A stretch of 46,486 bases of DNA from Corynebacterium jeikeium (GCF_000738265.1 NZ_JFCQ01000019.1:1-46486); one strand, 5' to 3'; shown: positions 1-9,075, numbered from the stretch's first letter. Translations and numbers: made by a program. The notes: generated by a model not told the origin, from the letters alone.

Positions 1-803
1 GTTGCCTCGACTGCTTCTGGTAGGCCTTTAAGCCCGTCACAGCAGACGATAAAGACGTCTTTGACCCCACGATTGGAAAGATTGGCGCATACCTGCGCCC
101 AAAATGAAGCGCCTTCTTCTTTGGCGATCCACAATCCCAAAATGTGCTTGATGCCGTCCAGGTCCACGCCGATTGCCATGTACGCGGACTTGTTGACTAC
201 TCGGCCACCGTCGCGGACTTTAATGCGCAACGCATCCAGGAAAATGACCGGGTAGAACTCGTCTAGCTGGCGGTTTTGCCAGATCATGACCTCATCGAGG
301 ACGGCATCGGTGACTGCGGAAATCGTCTCATGGGAAATATCAACCCGCATCGCAGTTGCCATATGGTGCTGGATGTCCCTAATTGTCATCCCACCGGCGT
401 ACAAGCTGACGATCATGTCATCGACATCAGTCAAGCGCCTAGAACCTTTAGGAACCATAGTCGGCAAGAATGTTCCAGCCCGATCTCTCGGGACATCAAC
501 GGTCACTGGCCCGTAGTTAGAATCCACGGTCTTTGGATACGATCCGTTGCGGTAATTGTCTGTCCCAGCAGCAGCTTTAGCGCTCCTGTCGCCAGACTCG
601 TAGCCCAGGTAGGCATCCATTTCAGCGTTGAGTCCCCTGGTAATCGAGGCCTGCAACATGCCGCGAACTAGGTCATTGGCATCCGTTGTAGACGTGCCTA
701 GGTCATCAATCAGCTTCGCGATTTCAGGGTTAGCAAGCAGCTTCTTTTCAATCGCATCAATTTTGGCCTTATCAGCCGGATCTCGTCGTGCCACAGTAGT
801 CAT
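1..803 (-). mobile_element. IS256-family transposase gene, cut by the window edge
   Basis: Reading the minus strand from ATG at 803 gives an open frame to base 1 with no stop (about 267 residues). It starts MTTVARRDPADKAKIDAIEK and contains GLNAEMDAYLGY, DNYRNGSYPKTV, VDVPRDRAGTFLP and MTIRDIQHHM, which are hallmarks of the mutator-type IS256 DDE transposases. Two acidic catalytic positions are visible: the Asp in VIFLDALRIKV and the Asp in VCCDGLKGLPEA near the edge; the third (Glu) lies outside. The family cuts and pastes or copies DNA through a circular intermediate. The reading frame is intact, so the element may be active. The upstream end of the element appears to lie near 860, where the sequence switches to IS481-like coding. 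Confidence 0.93.
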
Positions 804-861
804 TCTGGTCCATCTCCTTATGCGGGTTAGGTACCCACACACAAACCATCAGACACTCTCC

Positions 862-1203
862 ATTGGTGATGATCCGTCGGATGGTCGACGTTGACGGTAC
901 TCGCAGCCCTTGGCGGTGAAGGTGGAATGCAATGGTGTCAGGGCCTGCGTCTAAACCGGATCTGACCAGTTGCTTACGCATGTCGATGATCTGGTTGCGT
1001 AAAGATGTTGGTACTGCTTGCGGGTGGGTATGCGGGGCGCGGGATTTCGGGGCGATGGCATCAGCGCCTCCGGCATCAAACTGGGACAGGATTTTGTAGA
1101 CACGTTGCCGTGAGATTCTGAAGCGTTTGGCGACTTTGGTGACGGGTTCGCCTTGTTCGCGGACTGCCTTGACGATGGCGAGGTTGCGGTTGGGACTATT
1201 CAT
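862..1203 (-). pseudogene. IS481-type transposase, N-terminal fragment interrupted by the IS256 element
   Basis: The minus-strand frame from ATG at 1203 encodes about 114 residues of an IS481/IS3-like transposase. Residues 1-40 form a helix-turn-helix domain (AIVKAVREQGEPVTKVAKRF, then ISRQRVYKILSQF). A second winged-helix part follows (LDAGPDTIAFHLHRQG, STSTIRRII). The catalytic DDE core that should come next is missing. After residue 114 the frame enters the end of the neighbouring IS256 element and stops at 772, so the last 29 residues of the open frame are not transposase. The simplest reading is disruption by IS256 insertion, with the rest of the gene beyond the left edge or lost. No function is expected. 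Confidence 0.82.
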
Positions 1204-1204
1204 T

Positions 1205-1350
1205 TGTCAACAATGTCGCAGCTGAGGTGTCAACCATCACCGCTTTTGCTTTGCGGTGGCAAACTGTCAACTATGTCGCGGCTGATCTGACAACCGTCAC
1301 AACGCTTTTCCCTGGAACACGTTGTCAACTATGTCCTGACTTCAGACATC
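1205..1350. repeat. Three spaced copies of an IS481-like end sequence
   Basis: TGTCAACAATGTCGCAGCTG starts at 1205, TGTCAACTATGTCGCGGCTG at 1265 and TGTCAACTATGTCCTGA at 1323. Copies 1 and 2 also share the following CAACC and CGCTTTT parts, so the unit is about 60 bp. TGTCAAC-type ends with internal repeats are common in IS481-family elements. This is therefore probably the terminus of the broken IS481 copy, and the outermost copy near 1323 would be the element boundary. Confidence 0.6.
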
Positions 1351-1385
1351 GTCGCCGGCTCAAATTGTTGTGTTACCCTTGTGCA

Positions 1386-2111
1386 ATGTCAAAGGATGAC
1401 CACTCACCACAAACAATCCGAGAACTGCTTTCTGCTAACGAAGCTCAAAATTTGACCCGCTCGGTCCGTGCCGCACTGGTATCTGGAACGGTGGATTACA
1501 ACCAAATTGGGCATGTTTTGCTTGATTTCCCGGGACTATTGAACGTTCCTGACGATTGGGAACAGCGCCTAGAAGAGTTACCGGTCGGCAAAGACGCTAT
1601 CCCCGAGGACGAGAAACAGAGTCGTCTCGACCTGGTCGGGGATTTTCTGGACGAAATTATCCAGAGTTTGACCGATGAAATGGATGCCTGGGCTGGCATG
1701 GTCACCGATTTTGACCGACTGTATTGCTCGATTTTGGATATGCGTGCCGAAGGCGTAGACATCTGGGTGTTCGATGACTGGGGATCGGTAGACAGCGAAG
1801 ATGAAGAAGTTGGCGTGGCGGTAATCCCCTTCGAGATCGCAGACGATCTTGATCTGCGGGAAGTGGTCATCGACTTCTATGTCCGGTCAGAAGCAGGTCA
1901 GGTAGCCGAAGCGGTGCAAATCATCGTCGAAACGCTGGAAAGCTACGGCTTGAACCCCGAGTGGGATGAGGATGCTACGGGTCCTGTCCGGGGGCCTATT
2001 TCAGTTCGAATGAACTGGCAGCCGCACAGCATCCTCAAAGAGGGCTGGGACGATATCTACGAAACCCCGGAGGAATACATAGCCAGCCTTGCTGTTCCGC
2101 TGAGCGAATAA
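1386..2111 (+). CDS. Hypothetical acidic protein (241 aa)
   Basis: I do not recognise this protein. The start chosen is ATG at 1386, preceded by a -10-like TACCCT at 1374-1379 and only six bases, which suits a leaderless transcript; an earlier in-frame start at 1227 would read through the IS-end repeats. The product is soluble and acidic, with no signal peptide or membrane segment. Its middle has a Trp/Asp-rich patch (VDIWVFDDWGSVDSEDEEVG) and the C-terminal half contains ISVRMNWQPHSILKEGWDDI. It stands alone between IS remnants and a divergently placed GNAT gene, so it may be accessory. Codon use resembles the neighbours, so the coding call is fairly safe while the function is unknown. Confidence 0.7.
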   Translation: MSKDDHSPQTIRELLSANEAQNLTRSVRAALVSGTVDYNQIGHVLLDFPGLLNVPDDWEQRLEELPVGKDAIPEDEKQSRLDLVGDFLDEIIQSLTDEMDAWAGMVTDFDRLYCSILDMRAEGVDIWVFDDWGSVDSEDEEVGVAVIPFEIADDLDLREVVIDFYVRSEAGQVAEAVQIIVETLESYGLNPEWDEDATGPVRGPISVRMNWQPHSILKEGWDDIYETPEEYIASLAVPLSE

Positions 2112-2159
2112 TCGTGGTGCCGTTGCAACTCTGTCTCGGGGTCTGATTCGGCACTTTTT

Positions 2160-2669
2160 CTAGTCGAAAGTGTAAAGCATGACGTGCGCGTGCTCAGCCT
2201 CGTCCACACCTTTGTCGACGTAGCCGATTTTCTCGTAGACGTGCTTCGCGCGGTCGTTACCGAACACCACGCATAGGCTTACGCCCGGCTTGCCGTCGGC
2301 CTTCGCCTGATCCAGCACCGCCTGCATCAGCTTCGTGCCCAGTCCTTTGCCCGTGTTGCCGGGCGCCATCGCGATCGCTACTTCGGGGTATTCCTCGGAC
2401 ACGTAGCCGTAGCCGTGGTTGTCCGCCGAGGAGTCGAGCAGCCATGCTGCGCCGATGGACTCGCCGTTTTCTTCGACGATGACGCCACCTTGTCCCTCAG
2501 TCCAGCCATCGACGTAGAACACGGTGTCTTCGTCGAACGTCTCCGAGAATTCCCTATCTGGATCACCCCACGTGTCCGTCTCCTCGTTCATCTTGTGGAT
2601 GAACGGGCGGTCGGCCTCGACCGCGCGACGGAAAGTGAACTGTTCAGGGGTAGCAGATTCAGAAGCCAT
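2160..2669 (-). CDS. GNAT-family N-acetyltransferase
   Basis: A 169-residue cytoplasmic acetyltransferase of the GCN5-related family, which transfers acetyl from acetyl-CoA to an amine. The acetyl-CoA loop is visible as VAIAMAPGNTGKGLGTKLMQ around residues 98-117 (G-x-G-K-G-L-G), followed by the usual C-terminal motif GVSLCVVFGNDRAKHVYEKI, in which Asn and the K-x-Y-x-x-x-G-(Y/F) pattern place the acceptor end. The substrate cannot be read from sequence. Start ATG at 2669 is seven bases downstream of TACGCT (2677-2682 on the minus strand), consistent with a leaderless mRNA. It appears monocistronic. Confidence 0.88.
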   Translation of the reverse strand: MASESATPEQFTFRRAVEADRPFIHKMNEETDTWGDPDREFSETFDEDTVFYVDGWTEGQGGVIVEENGESIGAAWLLDSSADNHGYGYVSEEYPEVAIAMAPGNTGKGLGTKLMQAVLDQAKADGKPGVSLCVVFGNDRAKHVYEKIGYVDKGVDEAEHAHVMLYTFD

Positions 2670-2784
2670 GAAATCTAGCGTAGCGAAAGCAACCCCCAGG
2701 GCGAAGTGGCTCTAGTGAGCCGCGTGTCCTGGGGGTTGGGGGTTAGGTCAGTGAGACCCAGAAAGTGAACCTAGAAAGTGAACA

Positions 2785-3471
2785 CTAGTAGATGTAGATC
2801 CGGTCGCCGACGTTCAGCGCGTTGAAGAAGTTCTGAGCGTGCGGGGCTGCCAGGTGGATGCAGCCGTGGGACATCACGTAGGGGGAACCCTGGTGGAAGG
2901 CGTGACCGTTGTTGGTGAAGTACACGGAGTACGGCATCGGGGCGTTGCCGTAGGTACGGGAGACCTCGTTCTTCACCTTGCGGGTGATGACGTGCCAGCC
3001 CTTCGGGGTCTCGTAGCCACGCTTACCGGTGGAGACCTTCACCGGGCCGTAGCTGGTCTTGCCGCCGCGCTGCAGCCAAGCGGTCTGGTCGCGCAGGCTC
3101 ACGCAACCGCGGGCGTTAGCTGGGCAGGGGTTGTTGCGAGGAGCCGGTGCGGGGCGCTTCTTCGGCGGAGCTGGACGGGGAGCGGGCTTGTTTGCGCGCT
3201 CGCGGGCTGCCAGAGCGCCGGGAGCCAGGAAGTTGGTAGCGTCATCCGCTGCGCGGTTGATGGAGCCACGGATGGGCTCAGGCAGGCCGCGGGTTCCGTT
3301 GTGAATGTTGTCGTGTGCGCCCAGTACGACCCTGTTGATGTCCTGCTGGGAGGAGCCGAGCGGGGCAGCGGAGGCAGCGCCGGTGCCCAGGGAAGCGGCC
3401 ATCATGGTTGCGGCGCCGAGCGCGACGAAGCGACGGCGAAGAGAGCGAGAGTGAGAATTAGAGTTCGTCAT
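2785..3471 (-). CDS. Exported L,D-transpeptidase (YkuD domain)
   Basis: A secreted cell-wall enzyme that would form or exchange 3-3 peptide cross-links in peptidoglycan. From ATG at 3471 the protein has 228 residues. The signal peptide has an arginine-rich front (SLRRRFVALGAATMMAAS) ending near ASA, with a possible twin-arginine look. A proline-rich linker (PAPRPAPPKKRPAPAPR) follows, then the YkuD catalytic domain. The active-site motif reads YVMSHGCIHL, with the nucleophile Cys at about residue 204 and the conserved His/Ser/Gly around it. TAAGCT at 3478-3483 (minus) lies six bases before this ATG, favouring it over the upstream GTG at 3477. It is divergent from phoR. Confidence 0.9.
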   Translation of the reverse strand: MTNSNSHSRSLRRRFVALGAATMMAASLGTGAASAAPLGSSQQDINRVVLGAHDNIHNGTRGLPEPIRGSINRAADDATNFLAPGALAARERANKPAPRPAPPKKRPAPAPRNNPCPANARGCVSLRDQTAWLQRGGKTSYGPVKVSTGKRGYETPKGWHVITRKVKNEVSRTYGNAPMPYSVYFTNNGHAFHQGSPYVMSHGCIHLAAPHAQNFFNALNVGDRIYIY

Positions 3472-3670
3472 AGGCACAGCTTAATGGGTGTAAAGCAAAA
3501 ATGGTGCACTGAGTCACGATTTAATTCGCATGTCGCATTGCACACTGGCAGGTTGGGTTCCTGTTGAGGGCTTGTTGCGGTAGCGGCAATCCTCGAGGGG
3601 GTTCACAGCTAACACCCAGCTATCATGCAGATAGACGCCAACACTATGCAGCACAATGAGGTGCATGACC

Positions 3671-4372
3671 ATGCCAAATGCCCAACCGGTGAAGGTACTC
3701 GTTGTTGATGACGAGGCCAATATCTCAGACCTCCTAAAAGTCAGCCTGAAGTTCCAAGGTTTCGACGTTGAAACGGCAGACAACGGCCAGGACGCGCTGG
3801 CTCTGGCAGATACCTACAAGCCGGATGCTTTCATCCTGGACGTCATGATGCCCAGCATGGACGGCTTCACCCTGCTAAATAAGCTCCGCGCCGCTGGGCA
3901 CGAGGCGCCAGTTCTCTTCCTGACCGCCAAGGACGGTGTGGAGGATCGCATTCACGGACTGACCATCGGTGCCGATGATTATGTGACGAAGCCCTTCAGC
4001 CTGGAGGAAGTTATTACCCGCCTGCGGGTAATCCTGCGCCGCGTTACCCCGGAAGAAGAACAGGAATCCAGCCTGATTACCTATGAGGACATCACCCTCG
4101 ACGACGACATGCACGAAGTCACCAAAGCCGGTGAAGTTGTCGAACTATCGCCCACTGAGTTCAAGCTGCTTCGCTACTTGCTGGTCAACGCAGAGGTCGT
4201 GCTGAGTAAGTCCAAGATTCTGGACCACGTGTGGAACTACGATTTCGGTGGCGACGGTAACGTCGTTGAATCCTACGTCTCCTACCTGCGCCGCAAGATC
4301 GACAAGGAAGAGCCTCATCTGATCCAGACCGTTCGCGGTGTGGGTTATGTACTGCGTAAGCCCCGCGTTTAA
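3671..4372 (+). CDS. phoR: OmpR-family response regulator PhoR
   Basis: DNA-binding response regulator paired with the kinase immediately downstream (25 bp gap). The receiver domain covers residues 5-118: VKVLVVDDEANISDLL supplies the acidic pocket, Asp57 in FILDVMMP is the phosphate acceptor, FLTAKD gives the conserved Thr and YVTKPF the conserved Lys. A winged-helix output domain (about 135-232) follows, with LSPTEFKLLRYLLVNAEVVLS and VRGVGYVLR. Three in-frame ATGs exist (3656, 3665, 3671); GAGG at 3658-3661 is spaced best for 3671. Location near the purine genes and a linked kinase match the phosphate-starvation PhoRS system of Corynebacterium glutamicum, and the likely target pstS is in this window. 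The ortholog assignment is inference. Confidence 0.85.
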   Translation: MPNAQPVKVLVVDDEANISDLLKVSLKFQGFDVETADNGQDALALADTYKPDAFILDVMMPSMDGFTLLNKLRAAGHEAPVLFLTAKDGVEDRIHGLTIGADDYVTKPFSLEEVITRLRVILRRVTPEEEQESSLITYEDITLDDDMHEVTKAGEVVELSPTEFKLLRYLLVNAEVVLSKSKILDHVWNYDFGGDGNVVESYVSYLRRKIDKEEPHLIQTVRGVGYVLRKPRV

Positions 4373-4397
4373 CCTCGCGTGAGCCGCATTTCCGTCT

Positions 4398-6053
4398 ATG
4401 TTTCCTTCCGCCTCGTCACCGTCGTCGCCTAATCAGACCCCGTCGTCTGTGTCAGCACAGCGCGAGCCCGAACAGCCCGAACCACCGGTGCAATCGAATT
4501 ATGCCCACGGGTCCGCAGTCGCCGTCACAACGAGCCATCCGGGGCACTTTCTTTCCCACTATCCGCTGCGGGTTTCCCTGGTCGTGGTCATTGCGGTGCT
4601 GGTGGCCATGGGATTGTCCGTATCTGGCGTATCCGTCACCACCACACTCCAGCGCTTCCTGATCCAGCGCGTGGACGAACAGCTGGATGAAGCGACCAAT
4701 GGCTGGGCCCACCGCTCGGGCTTGGTCGATGGCACTCAGAACGATGGCGATAATTCCGGTTCCGGAGGTTTGAGTGGTTCCTCCGACACTCTTGGGCTAA
4801 GCGGCCTAGACGTGCTAGGTAAGCAGCAGCCACCGAACCCTGTCACCGGTGTCACGCGCCCACCCAGCGACTTCTATGTTCTGGTGGTCGACGAGCAGAT
4901 CTCCTACGAGTACTTCAACTCGCCCATGACTGCCCGCCCGGAGATCCGCGGCTTGGGCAAGCCGACCTTGCCCGTCACCGTCGGCTCTCGGGAAGGCTCG
5001 GGTGCGAACATTAGCTGGCGTGCCACCAGCTTCCGCAATGACGACGGCACGATCACCATCGTTGCGCTGCCTTTGGAGGAAGAAGAGCACATCATTTCGC
5101 GCCTTGTCCTCCTCCAAGTCATCATTGGCCTGACGGTCGTCGGGCTCGTCATCCTGGCATCGATGTATCTGGTTCGTCGTGCGTTGCGCCCGTTGAATGA
5201 GGTGGAACTGACGGCGTCCAAAATTTCGAACGGCGACCTGGGGCAGCGCGTGCCGAACTGGCGGCCCAATACCGAGGTCGGTCGACTGTCGTTGGCGCTC
5301 AACAAGATGCTGGCGCAGATCCAATCGGCCTTCGTCGCTATCGGTGCCTCGGAGAGGCAAGCGCGCAGGTCGGAAGCGTCAATGCGCCGCTTCATCGGGG
5401 ATGCCTCGCACGAGCTGCGCACGCCGTTGACGTCTGTGCGCGGCTATGCGGAGCTGTACCAATCGGGTGCTACTGATGACGCCCCTATGGTCATCGACCG
5501 CATTTCTGAAGAGGCCAGTCGCATGAGTCTGCTGGTCGAGGACCTCCTAGCCCTGGTCCGCATGGACGAGGGGCGCCCGCTGGCGAAGAAGCGTGTCGAC
5601 ATGCTGGAGCTGGTGCTGGAATCGGCAGAGTCGGCGCGCGCCGGGTTCCCGAATCGCACGGTGCAGGTTGTAAACGAAACCGGTGAGGTGCCGATCGTCG
5701 TCGGAGATGTGAACCGCCTGCACCAGGTCTTTAGCAATCTGCTGACCAATGCTCTGCGACACGCCGGCGAGGACGCTGAGGTGACCCTGCGCCTAGACAA
5801 GACCGACGACCGAGTGATCGTGGACGTGGAGGACAACGGCCAAGGGATTCCGGCCAAGGACCTGCCGCACCTGTTTGAGAGGTTCTACCGCCCGGATGTC
5901 TCGCGTTCGCGCATGTCCGGCGGCTCCGGGCTGGGGCTATCGATTGTGAAGGGGCTGGTGGAGGCCCACGGGGGTTCCATCACAGTGCACAGCGTGGAAG
6001 GCGAGGGGACACGTTTCCGAATCGAGCTGCCGGAGGCATCCGAAACGGAGTAG
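4398..6053 (+). CDS. phoS: Sensor histidine kinase PhoS
   Basis: Membrane-bound partner of PhoR, 551 residues. A Pro/Ser-rich cytoplasmic leader is followed by transmembrane helix 1 (about 58-80), an extracytoplasmic sensor region of about 150 residues with a Gly/Ser-rich insert, and helix 2 (about 235-258). Then come a HAMP linker, a HisKA domain with the phospho-acceptor His338 in GDASHELRTPLTSVRGY, and an HATPase domain showing the N box (NLLTNALRHAG), G1 (DNGQGIP), F box (LFERFYRP) and G2 (GSGLGLSIVKGL). All kinase motifs are intact. It would autophosphorylate and pass phosphate to PhoR; the signal, probably phosphate limitation, is inferred from gene context. Confidence 0.87.
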   Translation: MFPSASSPSSPNQTPSSVSAQREPEQPEPPVQSNYAHGSAVAVTTSHPGHFLSHYPLRVSLVVVIAVLVAMGLSVSGVSVTTTLQRFLIQRVDEQLDEATNGWAHRSGLVDGTQNDGDNSGSGGLSGSSDTLGLSGLDVLGKQQPPNPVTGVTRPPSDFYVLVVDEQISYEYFNSPMTARPEIRGLGKPTLPVTVGSREGSGANISWRATSFRNDDGTITIVALPLEEEEHIISRLVLLQVIIGLTVVGLVILASMYLVRRALRPLNEVELTASKISNGDLGQRVPNWRPNTEVGRLSLALNKMLAQIQSAFVAIGASERQARRSEASMRRFIGDASHELRTPLTSVRGYAELYQSGATDDAPMVIDRISEEASRMSLLVEDLLALVRMDEGRPLAKKRVDMLELVLESAESARAGFPNRTVQVVNETGEVPIVVGDVNRLHQVFSNLLTNALRHAGEDAEVTLRLDKTDDRVIVDVEDNGQGIPAKDLPHLFERFYRPDVSRSRMSGGSGLGLSIVKGLVEAHGGSITVHSVEGEGTRFRIELPEASETE

Positions 6054-6084
6054 CTCGGGGCAAGCGTGGTCAGGCCCACGAGCT
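6052..6084. terminator. Possible hairpin between convergent phoS and lipase genes
   Basis: AGCTCGGGGC (6052-6061) can pair with GCCC plus CGAGCT (6074-6084) around one bulged A. It sits exactly in the 37-bp gap between two convergent stop codons. There is no T-tract, so termination activity is uncertain. Confidence 0.35.
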
Positions 6085-6090
6085 GACGCG

Positions 6091-7221
6091 CTAGACCTCC
6101 GTATCGTGCTCTTCCAGACCGTCCAACAGCGCTAGGTGGACGATGTTCTGGACGTCGGGGTTCGTCGGCAGCTCCTCGTGCTTGCACTTGGATACGCCAA
6201 GGTCCTGCAGGAAGTAATTGGTAACGATCGCCTCGCCCGAGTCGCCGTCCGAAGTGCTGTCGGCAAGGCGTTCCCCCTCGTCGTCGCCGGGAATCAACGG
6301 CTTGCGGTCACCGAGGAAAGCGTTTTCATGGGGCACCACCGTCGCATCATTGCGGGTTGCGTAGCAGGTGTAGCGGATGTGGTTACGGGTTTCGGGGGAG
6401 GCTGCCAGGGTTTCCAGAAGAGGCGAGCCGATCACCTGCTGCATACCGGCCGCGCCGAACACTCGGCGGATCGTGGCGGCTGCCACCCGCTGGCTCATGT
6501 CCGTGGTGAGCATGCTGCCAAGCATGCCCAACAGTGTGGTGCCCTGGTGCGGGGTTCCCAGGGTGATGAGGTGATGGACGTAATCCTCGCCGCCGAGTTC
6601 ATTGATCCAATAGCGCGCCAGCAACCCGCCCTGGGAGTGACCGACGATGTCCACGGCCTCCGCGCCAGTCGCGGCCAACACTTGCTCGATATATGCGCCG
6701 ATATCCTGGGCCGAAGTCGGGATGTCCTGCGTGCCATGTACGCCGTAGTCGGGGCTGAACACTACGAAATCGTCCTCGCGCAGACGTAGCACCAGGTTCT
6801 GCCATACGTTCTTAGAGCTGATCGTGCCGTGAATCAGGATCACCGGATACGGCCGATCGATAGTGGGGCGTGCCTGCCACAGGTCGTCGGCGTAGCCGGG
6901 GGAGACCTGGCGGGCGCCGAGAGGCGGATCGGGGATTGCCCCGCGCAGCTGCGGCATCTGGGGGCGGCTGACACGCGACGGTATATCCCACAGGAAGCGA
7001 CCGGTGCTGGAGATTCCGCTGGAAATCCCGCTGGCCATCCCGCTGCCCAAGCGGCTAAGCCAACCACGGGAGTCGGGCGCGCCACCGATGACGTCGCCCG
7101 CGTTGGCGGGGTCGTACAGTTCTTCTGCTAGTTCTTCTTCTACGGCCGTGCCCGCCGGAGGGTCGACCTCCGCGAGCTCGTCCAGCTCAAGTTCCATCGG
7201 ATCTAATTTGTCGTTGTCCAC
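6091..7221 (-). CDS. Alpha/beta-hydrolase, triacylglycerol lipase-like
   Basis: A 376-residue predicted lipase/esterase. The N-terminal 110 residues are acidic and low in complexity (LDPMELELDELAEVDPPAGT) and contain no obvious signal peptide. The hydrolase core starts at YPVILIHGTISSKNVWQNLV, where HG marks the oxyanion region, and continues to the nucleophile elbow GHSQGGLLARYW with catalytic Ser, then LITLGTPHQGTTLLGML. The pattern resembles PGAP1/LipA-like lipases, which hydrolyse ester bonds in lipids. Start is GTG at 7221; an ATG eight codons later is an alternative. It faces phoS convergently and lies upstream of the HIT gene on the same strand. Substrate and location are not determined by the sequence. 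Confidence 0.8.
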   Translation of the reverse strand: MDNDKLDPMELELDELAEVDPPAGTAVEEELAEELYDPANAGDVIGGAPDSRGWLSRLGSGMASGISSGISSTGRFLWDIPSRVSRPQMPQLRGAIPDPPLGARQVSPGYADDLWQARPTIDRPYPVILIHGTISSKNVWQNLVLRLREDDFVVFSPDYGVHGTQDIPTSAQDIGAYIEQVLAATGAEAVDIVGHSQGGLLARYWINELGGEDYVHHLITLGTPHQGTTLLGMLGSMLTTDMSQRVAAATIRRVFGAAGMQQVIGSPLLETLAASPETRNHIRYTCYATRNDATVVPHENAFLGDRKPLIPGDDEGERLADSTSDGDSGEAIVTNYFLQDLGVSKCKHEELPTNPDVQNIVHLALLDGLEEHDTEV

Positions 7222-7287
7222 TGTTCAGAAACGTCCACTGATCTGAGATCGGATAGGTGCTTGCAGGTGGTGACCCGAGAGGGGCTT

Positions 7288-7725
7288 TTAGGCGTTGGGA
7301 ACCTTCGCCTGATCGACCCCTTGCCTCAGAAGCGCCGCGCGGATCTTCGCGGCGGAATCGTCCATCTTTTCCGGATCGGTCTCGTCCATACGCATTACGT
7401 TCTGCAGGCTGAAGCCGGACATATCGGATGCGGGGAATACGTGGATGTGAGCGTGCGGCACCTCGAATCCAGCGATCAGGTAGCCGGCGCGTGGGGCGTC
7501 AAAAGTATCGACGATAGCCTTGCCGACTAGCTGGGCGACCTCGTTGCAGTGAGCCCACGTCGCCGGATCCATGTCCGTCCAACGGTCGACTTCCTCGATG
7601 GGAACGACCAGCGTGTGGCCGTATGCAGCAGGTTCGATGGTCAGAAACGCCACTACCTTTTCGTCGCGGTAGACGAAGCGCCCCGGGATCTCGCCGTTGA
7701 TGATTTTCGTGAATACCGTAGCCAT
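7288..7725 (-). CDS. HIT-family nucleotide hydrolase/transferase
   Basis: A compact 145-residue histidine-triad protein. The triad motif is HAHIHVFPA near residues 92-100, and the N-terminal segment ([24 protein letters not shown]) is typical of the HINT/Fhit-like branch. Such proteins hydrolyse nucleoside phosphoramidates or dinucleoside polyphosphates; the exact substrate is unclear. Start ATG at 7725 has TAACAT seven bases upstream (7733-7738 on the minus strand), consistent with a leaderless mRNA. It is divergent from purD, and the two promoters share the short region 7726-7818. Confidence 0.9.
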   Translation of the reverse strand: MATVFTKIINGEIPGRFVYRDEKVVAFLTIEPAAYGHTLVVPIEEVDRWTDMDPATWAHCNEVAQLVGKAIVDTFDAPRAGYLIAGFEVPHAHIHVFPASDMSGFSLQNVMRMDETDPEKMDDSAAKIRAALLRQGVDQAKVPNA

Positions 7726-7804
7726 GGTGCCGATGTTAGCGCGTTAAACGTTTCTGTTGTGGGGGCTTGGGATGCAGGCTGCCGGTGGTGGTCTGTGGCT
7801 TCGC

Positions 7805-7810
7805 TAGACT
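7805..7810 (+). promoter_or_regulatory. Candidate -10 box of purD, leaderless arrangement
   Basis: TAGACT at 7805-7810 is followed by eight bases and the purD ATG at 7819. There is no Shine-Dalgarno sequence. Transcription would start at or within a base or two of the initiation codon. Confidence 0.6.
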
Positions 7811-7818
7811 GGGGAACC

Positions 7819-9075
7819 ATGCGCATTCTTGTTATCGGCAGCGGTGCTCGCGAGCACGCATTGGCCTATTCCTTGTCCCAGGATCCGACCGTCGAGCAGG
7901 TTCACGTCAGCCCGGGCAACGCCGGCATGGCGGCCGTGGCTACCCTCCACCCGGATGGTGATCCGGTTGCGCTGGCCCAACAGGTCCAGGCGGACCTGGT
8001 TGTGATTGGCCCGGAGATTCCCCTGGTCGCGGGCGTTGCCGATGAGCTGCGCGCCGCGGACTTCGCCGTGTTCGGTCCGTCTGCAGCAGCAGCCCAGATT
8101 GAGGGTTCGAAGGCCTTCGCCAAGGACATCATGGCCAAGGCAAAGGTCCGTACCGCAGAGGCCGTCGCTGTTCCTGTCGGGTCTAGCGATTCTTTTATTG
8201 ACGCCACCCTCGACAAATTCGGTCCCACCTACGTTGTCAAAGACGATGGTCTGGCTGGAGGCAAGGGCGTGGTGGTCACGGCCGACCGCGCGGAGGCTCT
8301 GGAGCACATCCACGCCGTGCACGCCGGCGGCAACCCAGTGCTGCTGGAAAGCTTCCTGGACGGCCCCGAGGTTTCCCTGTTCTGCCTAGTAGATGGGGAG
8401 ACGGTGGTTCCGCTGCTGCCCGCGCAGGACCATAAGCGAGTGGGTGACAACGACGAAGGGCCGAACACCGGCGGCATGGGCGCATACACCCCGTTGCCCT
8501 GGCTGCCAGAAGACGGAGTGCAGCGAATCGTCGAGGACGTTGTGAAGCCGGTGGCTCAGCAGATGGTGGCCGAGGGCGTGCCTTTCAATGGGCTGCTGTA
8601 CGCGGGCCTGGCATGGGGTAGCGAAGGTCCGGCGGTGGTGGAGTTCAACTGCCGCTTCGGCGACCCGGAGACCCAGGCCGTGCTGCGCCTGCTGAAGACC
8701 CCGCTGGGTGGGGTGCTGAACGCCGTGGCTACCGGCACCCTGGATCAGCTGCCGCCGCTGGAGTGGGAGGACGGCTATGCGCTGACCGTCGTCCTGGCTG
8801 CCGAGAACTACCCGGCCAGCCCTGTCACCGGCCAGCCGATTACCGGTGCGGAGCCAGGCAGTGAGGCTCGCGGCATCCTGGCCGCGGGTGTGGCGGACAA
8901 GGACGGCCAGCTGGTCAGCGCTGGTGGGCGCGTACTGAACGTCATCGGCTCCGGGGCTACGCTGGCGGAGGCTCGCGAACAGGCCTATGCGACCCTGCAG
9001 GGAATCGAACTGGAGGGCTCGCACTACCGCTCCGACATTGCCCTTCCCGCAGTTGAGGGGCGCATCTCCATTTAG
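7819..9075 (+). CDS. purD: Phosphoribosylamine-glycine ligase (GARS)
   Basis: Second step of purine synthesis: joins phosphoribosylamine and glycine with ATP to give GAR, in the cytoplasm. The 418-residue length is normal for the stand-alone bacterial enzyme. The N-terminal domain begins [19 protein letters not shown] with the typical GSGAREHAL motif. The ATP-grasp region includes [15 protein letters not shown] and the signature [14 protein letters not shown]. The frame is open well upstream (to 7549), but homology begins at ATG 7819, which also has a -10 box eight bases upstream. It is separated from purB by the ktrB-ktrA pair, so it does not share an operon with the other pur genes. Confidence 0.97.
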   Translation: MRILVIGSGAREHALAYSLSQDPTVEQVHVSPGNAGMAAVATLHPDGDPVALAQQVQADLVVIGPEIPLVAGVADELRAADFAVFGPSAAAAQIEGSKAFAKDIMAKAKVRTAEAVAVPVGSSDSFIDATLDKFGPTYVVKDDGLAGGKGVVVTADRAEALEHIHAVHAGGNPVLLESFLDGPEVSLFCLVDGETVVPLLPAQDHKRVGDNDEGPNTGGMGAYTPLPWLPEDGVQRIVEDVVKPVAQQMVAEGVPFNGLLYAGLAWGSEGPAVVEFNCRFGDPETQAVLRLLKTPLGGVLNAVATGTLDQLPPLEWEDGYALTVVLAAENYPASPVTGQPITGAEPGSEARGILAAGVADKDGQLVSAGGRVLNVIGSGATLAEAREQAYATLQGIELEGSHYRSDIALPAVEGRISI

